A stretch of 16,574 nucleotides of DNA, from NCBI GenBank assembly GCA_009908585.1, contig JAAAOZ010000443.1, positions 1 to 16,574 of the forward strand, given 5' to 3'. Below the pieces are notes generated by a model. It did not search any database. It was not told the origin of the DNA and saw only the letters and a list, made by a program, of their open reading frames with translations. Shown one piece after another: positions 6,502-13,984 of this stretch (the stretch's first letter is position 1; each line of letters begins with the position of its first letter). The translations under genes were made by a program, and so were the position numbers. This DNA is from Chloroflexota bacterium (GTDB taxonomy: Bacteria > Chloroflexota > Anaerolineae > B4-G1 > SLSP01).

Positions 6502-9492
6502 ATGAGTCCACAGTCCTCAACATCAATATGGGACGCCATCCAGACCCAAACAAAAACTGAACGCCGCAAATGGAGCTACATCGTCATCGCGGCGATCGGC
6601 GTGGGCGTCTTTCTCCTGCTCACCCTCTTGATTTTTCTGTTCGAAGGTCAACTTACTGGCAACAGTTTCCTGCTCATCGGCATCGCCACGCTGTTCATCA
6701 GCGGGTTGAGCGCCGGCGGCTTAGGGTTAGTTCTGCGGCGTCAAGAAGCCCTCATAAAAACGCATCCCCTGATCCAGAAGACGGCCTCGGCGGTGAGTCA
6801 TATTGAGCATATCACCGCCATCAGCCCTACCCGCCAAGAGATTCTCGAAGTATTCCACACAGAAGTGCAGAATCTCATCCACCCCGACTACATGGAAATG
6901 GCCTTATATGACGATAAAACCAACGCCTATGCTATTCCGCAAGCCGACCTCGCCCTTCCCGCGCGCCGGGCGATGGTCAAGTGGCTCCAAAATCAGCCGG
7001 AGCGCGAGCCGATCCTCCTACCGGTGGCTGAATTGCCCATGGACGCCCTCAAGACGCAGGATGAGATGATCGCCCGGGGCGTCCACGCGATTATCCCCTT
7101 GGGCAAACAGGGCTGGATCGGCATCGGCCCCCCGGAGGGCGCGGAGACGCTATCGCCGCTTCAGGAGGTCACGCTCCACCGCCTGGCCGGGCCGCTACCG
7201 GCCGGATTGGAGCGGACCACGATTGTCGAGAGCCAGCAGAAGCGCGCCAAGGAGTTAGACGCGCTGTATTGGATCGCGCAGGCGGTCAACTTCAGTATGC
7301 CCTCAGATGACATTATGGAACTGATCTACACGCAGCTCAGTCGCGTGATGCCGTTGCCGAACTTCTATATTGCGCTCATGCAGCCGGAGAAAGAGCTGCT
7401 CACCTTCACCTTCTACGTGGAAGGGGACGAGCGCCTTAATCCGGAGCATGAATGGTCGCTCGATGAGGGACTGACCGGGCTAATCATCCGCAATGGGATG
7501 ACAATTCGGACCGATGACTATTTGGCGGAGTGTCAAAAGCGCGACATCAAGCCCTCCGGGCCGCGACCGGGCCGCGCGTGGATGGGCGCGCCACTCACCG
7601 CCGGCGATAAAAATGTCGGCGTGATGGTCACGTCCTCCTATGACATCGATGTGACCTTCTCGGCGGAGGACGAGAACTTCTTCGTGACCGTCGCCGCTTA
7701 CACCGCATCGATTATCGAGCGCCGCAACCTGTACGAGCGATTGGAATCACGGGCGCGGCAGCTCAGCATGCTGAACGAGATCGGCAATCTGCTGGCCTCC
7801 AGCCTGGATTTGAACGAGGTGTTGGATCTCGTCGTGCGCAACGCGGCGGCGCTGTTGGATTCGGAGGCCGGCTCGCTGCTCTTGTTGGATGAGGACAGCG
7901 GCGATTTGATCTTCCGCATCTCCAGCGGGCCGGCGGGCGATGAGTTGGTGGGATTGAAGATCCCCTCCGGCAAAGGCATCGCCGGGGCGACCTTCGCCCA
8001 CAACGAGCCGATCATCGTCAACGACACGCGGAAGGATCAACGGTGGTACGGCAACTTCGACGACAGTTCGGAGTTCGTCACGCGCTCCATCATCGCGGTA
8101 CCGCTCAACGCGCGCGGACGGACCATCGGCGTGCTGGAGGTCATCAACCACCAAGATGATGCCCCCTACGACACAGAAGACGAGGAGCTACTGCTCGCGT
8201 TCGGCGCCCAGGCCGCGATCGCGATTGAGAACGCGGATCTCTTCACGATGACGGATCAAGCTTTGCAAAAGCGCATCGAGGAACTGACGATGTTGCAGCT
8301 TATCGACCGCCAACTCAACGCGACCTTGGACTATCACGAGGTGATGCAGCAGACGTTGGAATGGGGCTTGCGCATCACCGAAGCGGCCACGGGCCTGATC
8401 GCAGCGCTGCAAGAGGAGGAGGATGGCACGCGCGGCCTGCGCTTCCTCGCGCACAAGGGATTCCCAGAGGAGCTGTTCCGACGCCACGCTGAAGAAGAAC
8501 TGTGGCCCCTCAGCCAAGGATTCATCGGCCAGACGATGCGCAACGGTGAGACTCAAATCATCAACGATGTGACTCAAGCATCGGACATCACGCCCATCCT
8601 GCCGAACATGCGTTCCCTGATGACCTTTCCCATCAAGCGCGAAAATCGCGTCACCGGCTTGATCGCGCTGGCCAGCCCGGAGACCGAAAGTTTCACGCCG
8701 GAGCACGTGGAATCCGTTGGGCGCCTGGTGGATCACGCGGCCATCGCCATCGAGAACGCGCGACTCTTCCAGCAAGTGCAACTGGCCAATCAGGCCAAGA
8801 CCGAGTTCGTCTCGTTTGTATCACACGAGTTGAAACAGCCGATGACCTCGATGAAAGGCTACGTCGATCTGATGTTCAAAGGCATCGGGGGCGAGGTTAA
8901 CGAACAGCAAAAGCAATTCTTAGAGGTGATTCGGTCCAACGTCGAGCGTATGGGCCGCATCGTGCGCGATCTGCTGGACGTCTCGCGCATCGAATCGGGG
9001 CGGCTCAAGCTGGAGATGGGGCAAGTCGTGCCGGAGGAGATCGTGATCGAGGCAGTACGCGCCTTCGAGAAAGAGATCGAGGCCAAAAACCAGGAACTCA
9101 ACGTGGATATGGAGCCGGATCTGGGTGTGGTGTGGGGCGATAAGGGCCGGCTCATCCAGGTGTTGACCAATCTAGTGAGCAATGCCAACAAATACACCCC
9201 CGAAGGTGGCGAGATCACCCTTCGCGTGGGGCGCTGGTCCGATAATGGCAAGGAGTACATCCGCTGGAGTGTCGTAGACACGGGCATTGGGATGACCCAA
9301 GAGGAACAAGATCGCCTCTTTACCAAATACTTCCGCTCAGACAATCCGCTGGTGCGCAACGTGAAGGGCACAGGCTTGGGGCTGGTCATCACGCGGAGTA
9401 TCGTGGAAATGCACGAGGGCGAATTGTGGGTCGAGAGCGAGCATGGCGCAGGCAGCACCTTCAGCTTTACCATTCCGATAGCGGAACCGTAG
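6502..9492 (+). CDS. Multi-GAF sensor histidine kinase
   Basis: This 996-residue membrane-bound sensor kinase autophosphorylates on histidine in response to an unknown signal. Two membrane helices at about 25-47 and 55-78 leave almost no periplasmic loop, so sensing is probably cytoplasmic or membrane-linked. After a divergent region (about 100-240, possibly a degenerate GAF) come three GAF domains at about 250-413, 417-580 and 590-757. The HisKA domain (about 765-835) has H775 in VSHELKQP. The HATPase domain (about 875-994) has the N box NLVSNANK (N894), G1 box DTGIGM (D926), F box LFTKYF and G2 box GTGLGL. All catalytic boxes are intact. There is no receiver domain in the protein; the nearest receiver is encoded at 12286. 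The ATG at 6502 has only a weak Shine-Dalgarno sequence (GGAG at 6490). The next gene starts 27 bases after the stop. Confidence 0.95.
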   Translation: MSPQSSTSIWDAIQTQTKTERRKWSYIVIAAIGVGVFLLLTLLIFLFEGQLTGNSFLLIGIATLFISGLSAGGLGLVLRRQEALIKTHPLIQKTASAVSHIEHITAISPTRQEILEVFHTEVQNLIHPDYMEMALYDDKTNAYAIPQADLALPARRAMVKWLQNQPEREPILLPVAELPMDALKTQDEMIARGVHAIIPLGKQGWIGIGPPEGAETLSPLQEVTLHRLAGPLPAGLERTTIVESQQKRAKELDALYWIAQAVNFSMPSDDIMELIYTQLSRVMPLPNFYIALMQPEKELLTFTFYVEGDERLNPEHEWSLDEGLTGLIIRNGMTIRTDDYLAECQKRDIKPSGPRPGRAWMGAPLTAGDKNVGVMVTSSYDIDVTFSAEDENFFVTVAAYTASIIERRNLYERLESRARQLSMLNEIGNLLASSLDLNEVLDLVVRNAAALLDSEAGSLLLLDEDSGDLIFRISSGPAGDELVGLKIPSGKGIAGATFAHNEPIIVNDTRKDQRWYGNFDDSSEFVTRSIIAVPLNARGRTIGVLEVINHQDDAPYDTEDEELLLAFGAQAAIAIENADLFTMTDQALQKRIEELTMLQLIDRQLNATLDYHEVMQQTLEWGLRITEAATGLIAALQEEEDGTRGLRFLAHKGFPEELFRRHAEEELWPLSQGFIGQTMRNGETQIINDVTQASDITPILPNMRSLMTFPIKRENRVTGLIALASPETESFTPEHVESVGRLVDHAAIAIENARLFQQVQLANQAKTEFVSFVSHELKQPMTSMKGYVDLMFKGIGGEVNEQQKQFLEVIRSNVERMGRIVRDLLDVSRIESGRLKLEMGQVVPEEIVIEAVRAFEKEIEAKNQELNVDMEPDLGVVWGDKGRLIQVLTNLVSNANKYTPEGGEITLRVGRWSDNGKEYIRWSVVDTGIGMTQEEQDRLFTKYFRSDNPLVRNVKGTGLGLVITRSIVEMHEGELWVESEHGAGSTFSFTIPIAEP

Positions 9493-9506
9493 AAATACTG
9501 GAATCC
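9493..9506 (+). promoter_or_regulatory. Third occurrence of the AAATACTGGAA tail motif
   Basis: AAATACTGGAATCC directly follows the kinase stop codon and lies just upstream of the Shine-Dalgarno AAAGGA (9507-9512) of the next gene. Its first 11 bases are identical to the tail of hairpin copy 1 (6433-6443) and differ at two positions from the tail of copy 2 (11255-11265). The hairpin itself is absent here. It may be a relic of an element or a short shared site. Confidence 0.4.
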
Positions 9507-9519
9507 AAAGGAATCATTT

Positions 9520-11181
9520 ATGGCAGAGAAATGGCTACTCAGTGGGCATAATACCCAGGAATCAAGTGGGATCGCGCGTCCGGTCACCGTCTCGATGACG
9601 GAAAATGGGTTAAATCACCAGATCCAGTGGTTTTTAAAAGAGTTGGGAGGTGATATCTCAGATTTTGATCCTACGTTGCGTCCTACGGAGGTCGTGGAAG
9701 GCTACCTCTATCTCAACATCAATTATTATGCCCGCAATATGGGATCGGTGATGCCGTTTGATCCAGAGTCGGTAGGCGCCCCTCGTGGATTAGTGGACGA
9801 GGTGGGGAAAGTCCCCCTCTCGCGTCTGATCAAGTTACCGTGGAATTACCGCCGCGTCTACCTGTGGACTAAAAATTATTATCAAAAGGAACTGCCGCTT
9901 TTAGACGCTAACATGCGCGAAACGTATTGGGACCTGCAAGAAAGCACGGAGCCGCCTTTGCAACTCATCTGGTCGATTTTCGAGCCGAAATTTTATCAAG
10001 AATGCCGCCGAACTGACCGGGCGCATATCGTCGCCGCACTTACGATCACGGCGCTAGATGGTGTCGTCCGGCAACATGCACCAGATTTACTGGGATTATT
10101 CGTAGGCGAGGCCACCGCAACATCGCGCTTGGGACAGCGCATTTGGGAATTGAGAGAGATAGCCGAGCGTTGCGGCCCCCAGGTGCGTCAGCGGCTGATG
10201 GACAGCGTCACGGATTTGGAGGTGTATGAGGCCATGCCGGACGCCGCCCCCTTGGTCGAGGGGATTCAAGCGTTCCTTCAAGAATACGGCCATCGCGGCT
10301 TCCGCTACGAAGCAGATTTCGAAACCGAACGTCTGGCAGACCATCCAGAACATATCCTCATCGCGATCGCAGGGCAATTAAAGCAAGAGGCGTCGCCGTC
10401 TCAACGAGCGAAGGAGGCGAAAGCGGCGGGACAACAAGCGCTTCGGGAGAAAAACCCCCTATCACGCTATATCTGGCGACGGGTATTAGATTGGGGGCGC
10501 ACGCTTATCTCATGGCGCGAGCAATCGAAAAGCAACATCGCGCTGCGCCAAGCAATCTATGGCCTAAGCGCACGTCACTTGGCCCACTACTTCTATCCCA
10601 ACGAACCTGATGATATTCTGATGTTCTACAGATTGAACGAATTTCTGAACTTCGCTCGCTCACGAGGGCGAGAGAGAGTGCCCCATGAGCGACTGGAACA
10701 GAGACGGGCGGAGTTCGAGTTATACCAAAAACGCCCCGCGCCGCCGGAACTAATTTGGTACACGCCCGAAACACGCCATTGGGAATCCGCGCTCGCAGAC
10801 GAAAATGGGAACCAAACCGCACCAGAAAAGGTCAACCACAAATTCCACGGGATTGCCGCGAGCGCCGGGAGTGGCCCGGTGGAGGGGATCGCCATCATCA
10901 CGAACGACCCGGTTGAGGCCGGATATCAAATGCTCGCATCGGAGGAAGATTCCATCATTCTAGTGACGCGACTGACTGATCCTGCCTGGTCGAGTCTATT
11001 TGGAGGGTTGACCGCCGTGGTGACGGAATTGGGCGGCGTCATCTCTCATGCGGCCATTGTGGCCCGTGAAAATGGCTTACCGGCAGTGGTTGGCGTACCC
11101 AACATCACCCAACATATCCGCACGGGCCAACATCTCCGTGTTGACGGGAGCGAGGGCACGGTAGAAATCCTATCGGCATAG
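9520..11181 (+). CDS. PEP-utilizing (dikinase) phosphohistidine-domain protein, rifampicin phosphotransferase-like
   Basis: This 553-residue protein matches the second and third parts of a rifampicin phosphotransferase/PEP-synthase-like dikinase. Residues about 25-435 resemble the substrate-binding helical region of that family, including the FLQEYGHRG motif near 250. Residues about 450-553 are the swivelling phosphohistidine domain. H510 in GGVISHAAIVARE is the expected phospho-acceptor, followed by GLPAVVGV and RVDGSEGTVEIL. In the family this histidine shuttles phosphate from ATP to the substrate. The protein lacks the ATP-grasp domain, which is encoded by the next gene, and lacks the C-terminal PEP/pyruvate barrel, so it is not a true PEP synthase. 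The substrate is unknown. The ATG at 9520 follows AAAGGA at 7 bases. The first half of the gene is less GC-rich than the tkt region. Confidence 0.88.
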   Translation: MAEKWLLSGHNTQESSGIARPVTVSMTENGLNHQIQWFLKELGGDISDFDPTLRPTEVVEGYLYLNINYYARNMGSVMPFDPESVGAPRGLVDEVGKVPLSRLIKLPWNYRRVYLWTKNYYQKELPLLDANMRETYWDLQESTEPPLQLIWSIFEPKFYQECRRTDRAHIVAALTITALDGVVRQHAPDLLGLFVGEATATSRLGQRIWELREIAERCGPQVRQRLMDSVTDLEVYEAMPDAAPLVEGIQAFLQEYGHRGFRYEADFETERLADHPEHILIAIAGQLKQEASPSQRAKEAKAAGQQALREKNPLSRYIWRRVLDWGRTLISWREQSKSNIALRQAIYGLSARHLAHYFYPNEPDDILMFYRLNEFLNFARSRGRERVPHERLEQRRAEFELYQKRPAPPELIWYTPETRHWESALADENGNQTAPEKVNHKFHGIAASAGSGPVEGIAIITNDPVEAGYQMLASEEDSIILVTRLTDPAWSSLFGGLTAVVTELGGVISHAAIVARENGLPAVVGVPNITQHIRTGQHLRVDGSEGTVEILSA

Positions 11182-11185
11182 GCCA

Positions 11186-11270
11186 TTCCAAGAAAATAAA
11201 CCTCCCAAATACAAGCGATTTTCCGAGGGAAAAGCATCTGGTTTGGAAGGTTTTAAATTTTGGAATTACC
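11186..11270 (+). repeat. AT-rich hairpin element, copy 2
   Basis: It starts 4 bases after the stop of the phosphohistidine-domain gene and ends about 20 bases before the ATP-grasp gene. Outer arms AACCTCCCAAA (11199-11209) and TTTGGAAGGTT (11242-11252) pair with one mismatch. Inner arms TTTTCC (11219-11224) and GGAAAA (11228-11233) pair perfectly around a GAG loop. The tail AAATTTTGGAATTACC (11255-11270) resembles that of copy 1. The 5' 40 bases match copy 1 at 35 of 40 positions, while the middle differs in length and sequence. That pattern preserves the nested-arm layout. There is no T tract typical of a terminator. Confidence 0.75.
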
Positions 11271-11291
11271 ATAGACAAAATAGGGGGAATT

Positions 11292-12260
11292 ATGCATCAA
11301 CTGCTTTATCCACCACTAACCACAGAACATAAAAAAGAACACGTCCCTCATGTCTCTCGTATCGGCGGTAAAGCCTTAGGGCTTTATTGGCTGGCCATCC
11401 ACGGATTTCCGGCGCCGCCCACCTGGACGCTGGACACCTCGCTCTTCGATGTCGCTATTCAAAAAAGTGGCGAAAGCCAGGCCCTCGTCAAACTCTGGGA
11501 TATGATAAAAGAATTAGAAGGCGACTGGAAGAGCATCCATCAACGCCTGCAAGAAATCGAATCTGATCTCACCAACGTACGGACCGCTTTACAAAAAACA
11601 TCCCAATTCAACATGATGTCCGAAGCCTTATCAAAGCTCCCCACAGCCCAACATCACCATTGGGCCGTGCGATCCTCGGCCACCGTGGAGGACAATCCAA
11701 ACTACAGCTTCGCCGGTCAATTCTACACAAAAATCTCCGTGCTGCGCTATGCCATTTGGAGCGCCATACGAGATGTCTGGGCCTCCGTCTTTACCAAAGA
11801 AGTTCTCAACTACTGCATCCAGTACAAGACCCCCATACCCAGAATGGGCGTGGTGCTCCAACCGATGTCCCTGGTCAAAGCGGAAGATCGCGCAGGCGTG
11901 ACGTTCAGTCATTCTCCCATTCCCACGATGAAGGGGATTCTCATCCAAGCAACATTTGGCACCGGCGAAACGGTTGTCACAGGACGCGGCGGCGATATTT
12001 ATAGCGTACACGATGGTAAAGTCGCCGTCCAGGCTATGCCGCCAGATCGCATCGAAGTTAGCGGCCCAGAGGGCAAAATGCTCGCCATGGCGCCGCCAGA
12101 TCGCCTGGCCCTCACGAAGGAGGAAGCTCGAACGCTTGCCGATCTTACAGCGCGCGTCGCGGAGCTTTGGGGGGAACCCGTCGATATTGAATTTATTTGG
12201 AAAGCAAACGCCCCTGAGCCACAATTAGTGCAAGTCCGATCCGCCACAGGAAACCGTTAA
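11292..12260 (+). CDS. Stand-alone PEP/pyruvate-binding ATP-grasp domain protein (dikinase ATP subunit)
   Basis: This 322-residue protein is an isolated PPDK_N-type ATP-binding domain, the part that normally forms the N-terminus of PEP synthase, pyruvate phosphate dikinase and rifampicin phosphotransferase. Conserved ATP-site residues are present: K27 in RIGGKALGL, R127 in WAVRSSATVEDNPNYSFAGQ, and the C-terminal E300 (VDIEFIW) plus Q314 and R316 (LVQVRSAT). The domain should therefore bind and split ATP and phosphorylate a histidine domain in trans, most simply H510 of the protein encoded just upstream. A helical insert at about 58-115 separates the two N-terminal lobes. The ATG at 11292 follows GGGGGA (11283-11288). 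The protein ends right after the QVR motif, exactly where fused relatives enter the substrate domain, so it looks like a real split and not a truncation. Confidence 0.9.
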   Translation: MHQLLYPPLTTEHKKEHVPHVSRIGGKALGLYWLAIHGFPAPPTWTLDTSLFDVAIQKSGESQALVKLWDMIKELEGDWKSIHQRLQEIESDLTNVRTALQKTSQFNMMSEALSKLPTAQHHHWAVRSSATVEDNPNYSFAGQFYTKISVLRYAIWSAIRDVWASVFTKEVLNYCIQYKTPIPRMGVVLQPMSLVKAEDRAGVTFSHSPIPTMKGILIQATFGTGETVVTGRGGDIYSVHDGKVAVQAMPPDRIEVSGPEGKMLAMAPPDRLALTKEEARTLADLTARVAELWGEPVDIEFIWKANAPEPQLVQVRSATGNR

Positions 12261-12285
12261 GGCTCTTACAGGAGAAACTTTTCTG

Positions 12286-12999
12286 ATGAATGATAGACCC
12301 AAGCGAATTTTAGTTATCGAAGATGACGATGAAGCCCGAATGATGTATGTGCTGCTGCTCGGCCGCTGGGGCTACGAGGTAACCGAGGCCGCCAACGGCA
12401 CCGAGGGCATCCGATTAGCCCGCGAGCGGCGACCAGATCTCATCCTGTTGGATGTGATGATGCCCGACATGGATGGCTACACCGTCTGTAAAGAGCTGCG
12501 ATCCGACAAGTCCTTCCAGGTCATTCCCATTATCTTTTTGACGGCCTTAGATAGCATCGATGATCGGGTGAAGGCCTATATGACGGGCGGTGACGACTAC
12601 CTTACCAAGGGAAGTACGGGCTACAAGGAATTGCAAATCCGCATCAAAGCCGCCTTGAATCGCACTGAGCGCATCAAAGAGATGGCCGCAGATGAAAGAT
12701 CTGAGGCAGCCAAGGAGAGCTTAACCATCGGCGTGCTCTCCCTCTGCGGCGGCGTTGGTGTGAGCACCTTAGCGCTCAACTTAGCCCATCAATCCGCCCT
12801 CCAGGACACGCGCCGGACGATGCTCCTCGATCTCGCGCTCCCGGTCGGCAGCATCGGTCTCTGGACGGGGATGACGGGTGAGCGGCACCTCGTCAAATTG
12901 CTCTCCCGTGCTCCAGGTGAGGTCGATTATCGACAATCGACAACTTCAGCACGCAACACGTCCACGATTTCTTCTTCATCCCCACCGCCAGGGAGCTGA
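12286..12999 (+). CDS. Receiver domain fused to CpaE/TadZ-like MinD-fold domain (5' part, frame broken)
   Basis: Residues 1-125 form a canonical response-regulator receiver: acidic pocket E12/D13/D14, phospho-acceptor D56 in LILLDVMMPDMDG, T86 and K108. From about residue 146 a MinD/ParA-like fold begins with IGVLSLCGGVGVSTLALNLA. In this Walker A-like loop, both lysines of the usual KGGVGKST are replaced (C154, V159), as in TadZ/CpaE proteins, where the site is atypical. The DLALPVGS strand is also CpaE-like. After about residue 212 (APGEVDYR) the frame gives a serine/threonine-rich tail and stops at 12999, while the expected continuation lies in another frame. The likely role is a polar or pilus-type localisation regulator, or an output of the upstream kinase; both are inference. 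The Shine-Dalgarno is AGGAG at 12269-12273. Confidence 0.85.
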   Translation: MNDRPKRILVIEDDDEARMMYVLLLGRWGYEVTEAANGTEGIRLARERRPDLILLDVMMPDMDGYTVCKELRSDKSFQVIPIIFLTALDSIDDRVKAYMTGGDDYLTKGSTGYKELQIRIKAALNRTERIKEMAADERSEAAKESLTIGVLSLCGGVGVSTLALNLAHQSALQDTRRTMLLDLALPVGSIGLWTGMTGERHLVKLLSRAPGEVDYRQSTTSARNTSTISSSSPPPGS

Positions 13000-13412
13000 T
13001 GAACACCGATGAGATTCGCGTGGACACGTTACAGAGAATCATCGACCTGCTACAGGCAGAAGAGTACACCGTCGTGTTAGATCTTGGGCGCGGCACGCTG
13101 CCCCTGCAATGGCGAACCCATGCGCTCTGCGATTGGGTGATCATCGTCACATCGAACGAGCAAAAATCGCGCGAACTGGCCAACATCGCCCTGAACTCGC
13201 TCCCCAACTACGGCGTGGATCAGCGCTCACTCCTCCTGGTCTTCAACGATGTCAACAACGCTAAGCCCAAAGACATCAGCGCCGATCTCGTGCGCCCCCC
13301 CGATGTCTTCATCCAACATCACCCCGATCTCCAAGAACTCCCCACCCCCTCACCCGTCACCCGCCTATGGGCATTGATCACCAGCACGAAGCCTAAAAAG
13401 ACGCCGGCCTGA
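12999..13412 (+). CDS. CpaE/TadZ-like MinD-fold domain, 3' part in shifted frame
   Basis: The frame is open from 12921, and the residues before the ATG at 12999 (FSTQHVHDFFFIPTARE) already look like the missing strand and linker of a CpaE-like domain. It then gives RIIDLLQAEEYTVVLDLGRG (a Walker B-like strand), WVIIVTSNEQKSRELANIAL and LLLVFND, the typical second half of a MinD/CpaE fold. Together with the preceding gene it would make one protein of about 375 residues. Joining the frames needs one missing base (or two extra) between 12921 and 12996. The TGATG overlap at 12997-13001 would also allow coupled re-initiation as a separate 137-residue product, but that would leave both halves incomplete. 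It ends with a lysine-rich tail and no further domain. Confidence 0.75.
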   Translation: MNTDEIRVDTLQRIIDLLQAEEYTVVLDLGRGTLPLQWRTHALCDWVIIVTSNEQKSRELANIALNSLPNYGVDQRSLLLVFNDVNNAKPKDISADLVRPPDVFIQHHPDLQELPTPSPVTRLWALITSTKPKKTPA

Positions 13413-13459
13413 CAGGTGCTCCACGAATTCACGGTATCCTGGCCGGGGGGGACGCCGAC

Positions 13460-13487
13460 TAGACAAGATGCACCTATACATTATTAC
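13460..13487 (+). promoter_or_regulatory. Possible promoter for gcvH
   Basis: TAGACA (13460-13465, five of six to the -35 consensus) and TATTAC (13482-13487, four of six to the -10) are separated by 16 bases in the 96-base gap before gcvH. A start near 13494 would leave a leader of only about 15 bases containing the GGAGG at 13498-13502. The gap is too short for a full tandem glycine riboswitch, and none is visible. Confidence 0.3.
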
Positions 13488-13508
13488 ACACATATATGGA
13501 GGATATAG

Positions 13509-13892
13509 ATGAAAATCGATGCAGATGCTCGTTATTTAGAAAGCCACGAATGGGCACGCAAAGAGGATGATGTGATTGTGATTGGCATCACGGAGTTCGC
13601 GCAGGATGAGCTGGGCGATATCGTCTACGTAGAATTGCCCGATGTCGGCGACGATCTCGATAAGGGATCTTACTTCGGCGCCATCGAGTCGGTCAAGGCC
13701 GCCTCCGATGTCTACGCCCCGATGAGCGGGGAAGTCGTCGAAGTCAATGAGGAGTTGGAAGATGCGCCAGAATTGATCAACGAGGATGCCTTCGGCGCCG
13801 GCTGGATGATCAAGATCAAGCTAACAGCGCCCGAAGAATGGGATGAACTGCTGGACGCCGACGCCTACAAGAAGGTCATCGAAGAGGCCTAG
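13509..13892 (+). CDS. gcvH: Glycine cleavage system H protein
   Basis: This 127-residue lipoyl carrier shuttles the aminomethyl group of glycine between the P, T and L proteins. The lipoylation site is K63 in GAIESVKAASDVYAP, the family signature. The N-terminus (YLESHEWAR) and the run GITEFAQDELGDIVYVELP are also diagnostic. Length is normal for the family. The ATG at 13509 follows GGAGG (13498-13502). It is followed by an intrinsic terminator and then gcvPA, so the P and H genes are adjacent although the T-protein gene is not in this window. The surface is very acidic, as usual for H proteins. Confidence 0.98.
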   Translation: MKIDADARYLESHEWARKEDDVIVIGITEFAQDELGDIVYVELPDVGDDLDKGSYFGAIESVKAASDVYAPMSGEVVEVNEELEDAPELINEDAFGAGWMIKIKLTAPEEWDELLDADAYKKVIEEA

Positions 13893-13914
13893 GAGGCCTA
13901 ACAAGCTCAATCGA

Positions 13915-13944
13915 AGCCCGCACGGCCCGTGTGCGGGCTTTTTT
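13915..13944 (+). terminator. Rho-independent terminator between gcvH and gcvPA
   Basis: A perfect 9-bp stem AGCCCGCAC (13915-13923) and GTGCGGGCT (13931-13939) encloses a 7-base loop and runs into six Ts (13939-13944). It lies 22 bases after the gcvH stop and 40 bases before the gcvPA start. It would reduce or end transcription from gcvH into gcvPA unless read-through or a separate promoter operates. Confidence 0.92.
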
Positions 13945-13984
13945 CAACGCTGATAACAACCCACATAAATCAAGGAGTTGATCG

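Noticed and set aside
8859..9587. A 242-codon open frame on the minus strand under the histidine kinase
   Set aside because: It lies antisense to the HisKA/HATPase region, whose catalytic motifs are clear on the + strand. The translation is low-complexity and lacks any domain pattern.
9520..12260. Reading the pair as an ordinary PEP synthase (ppsA)
   Set aside because: The C-terminal PEP/pyruvate-binding barrel is missing from both proteins, and the central region fits the rifampicin-phosphotransferase layout better.
12895..12920. A slippery -1 frameshift site at AAATTG in the receiver-TadZ gene
   Set aside because: The shifted frame has a TGA at 12918-12920, so a shift this early would terminate at once.
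13413..13508. A glycine riboswitch before gcvH
   Set aside because: The gap is only 96 bases and shows no paired aptamer-like core. A CCGGCC/GGCCGG dyad at 13404/13441 has no T tract and is weak.
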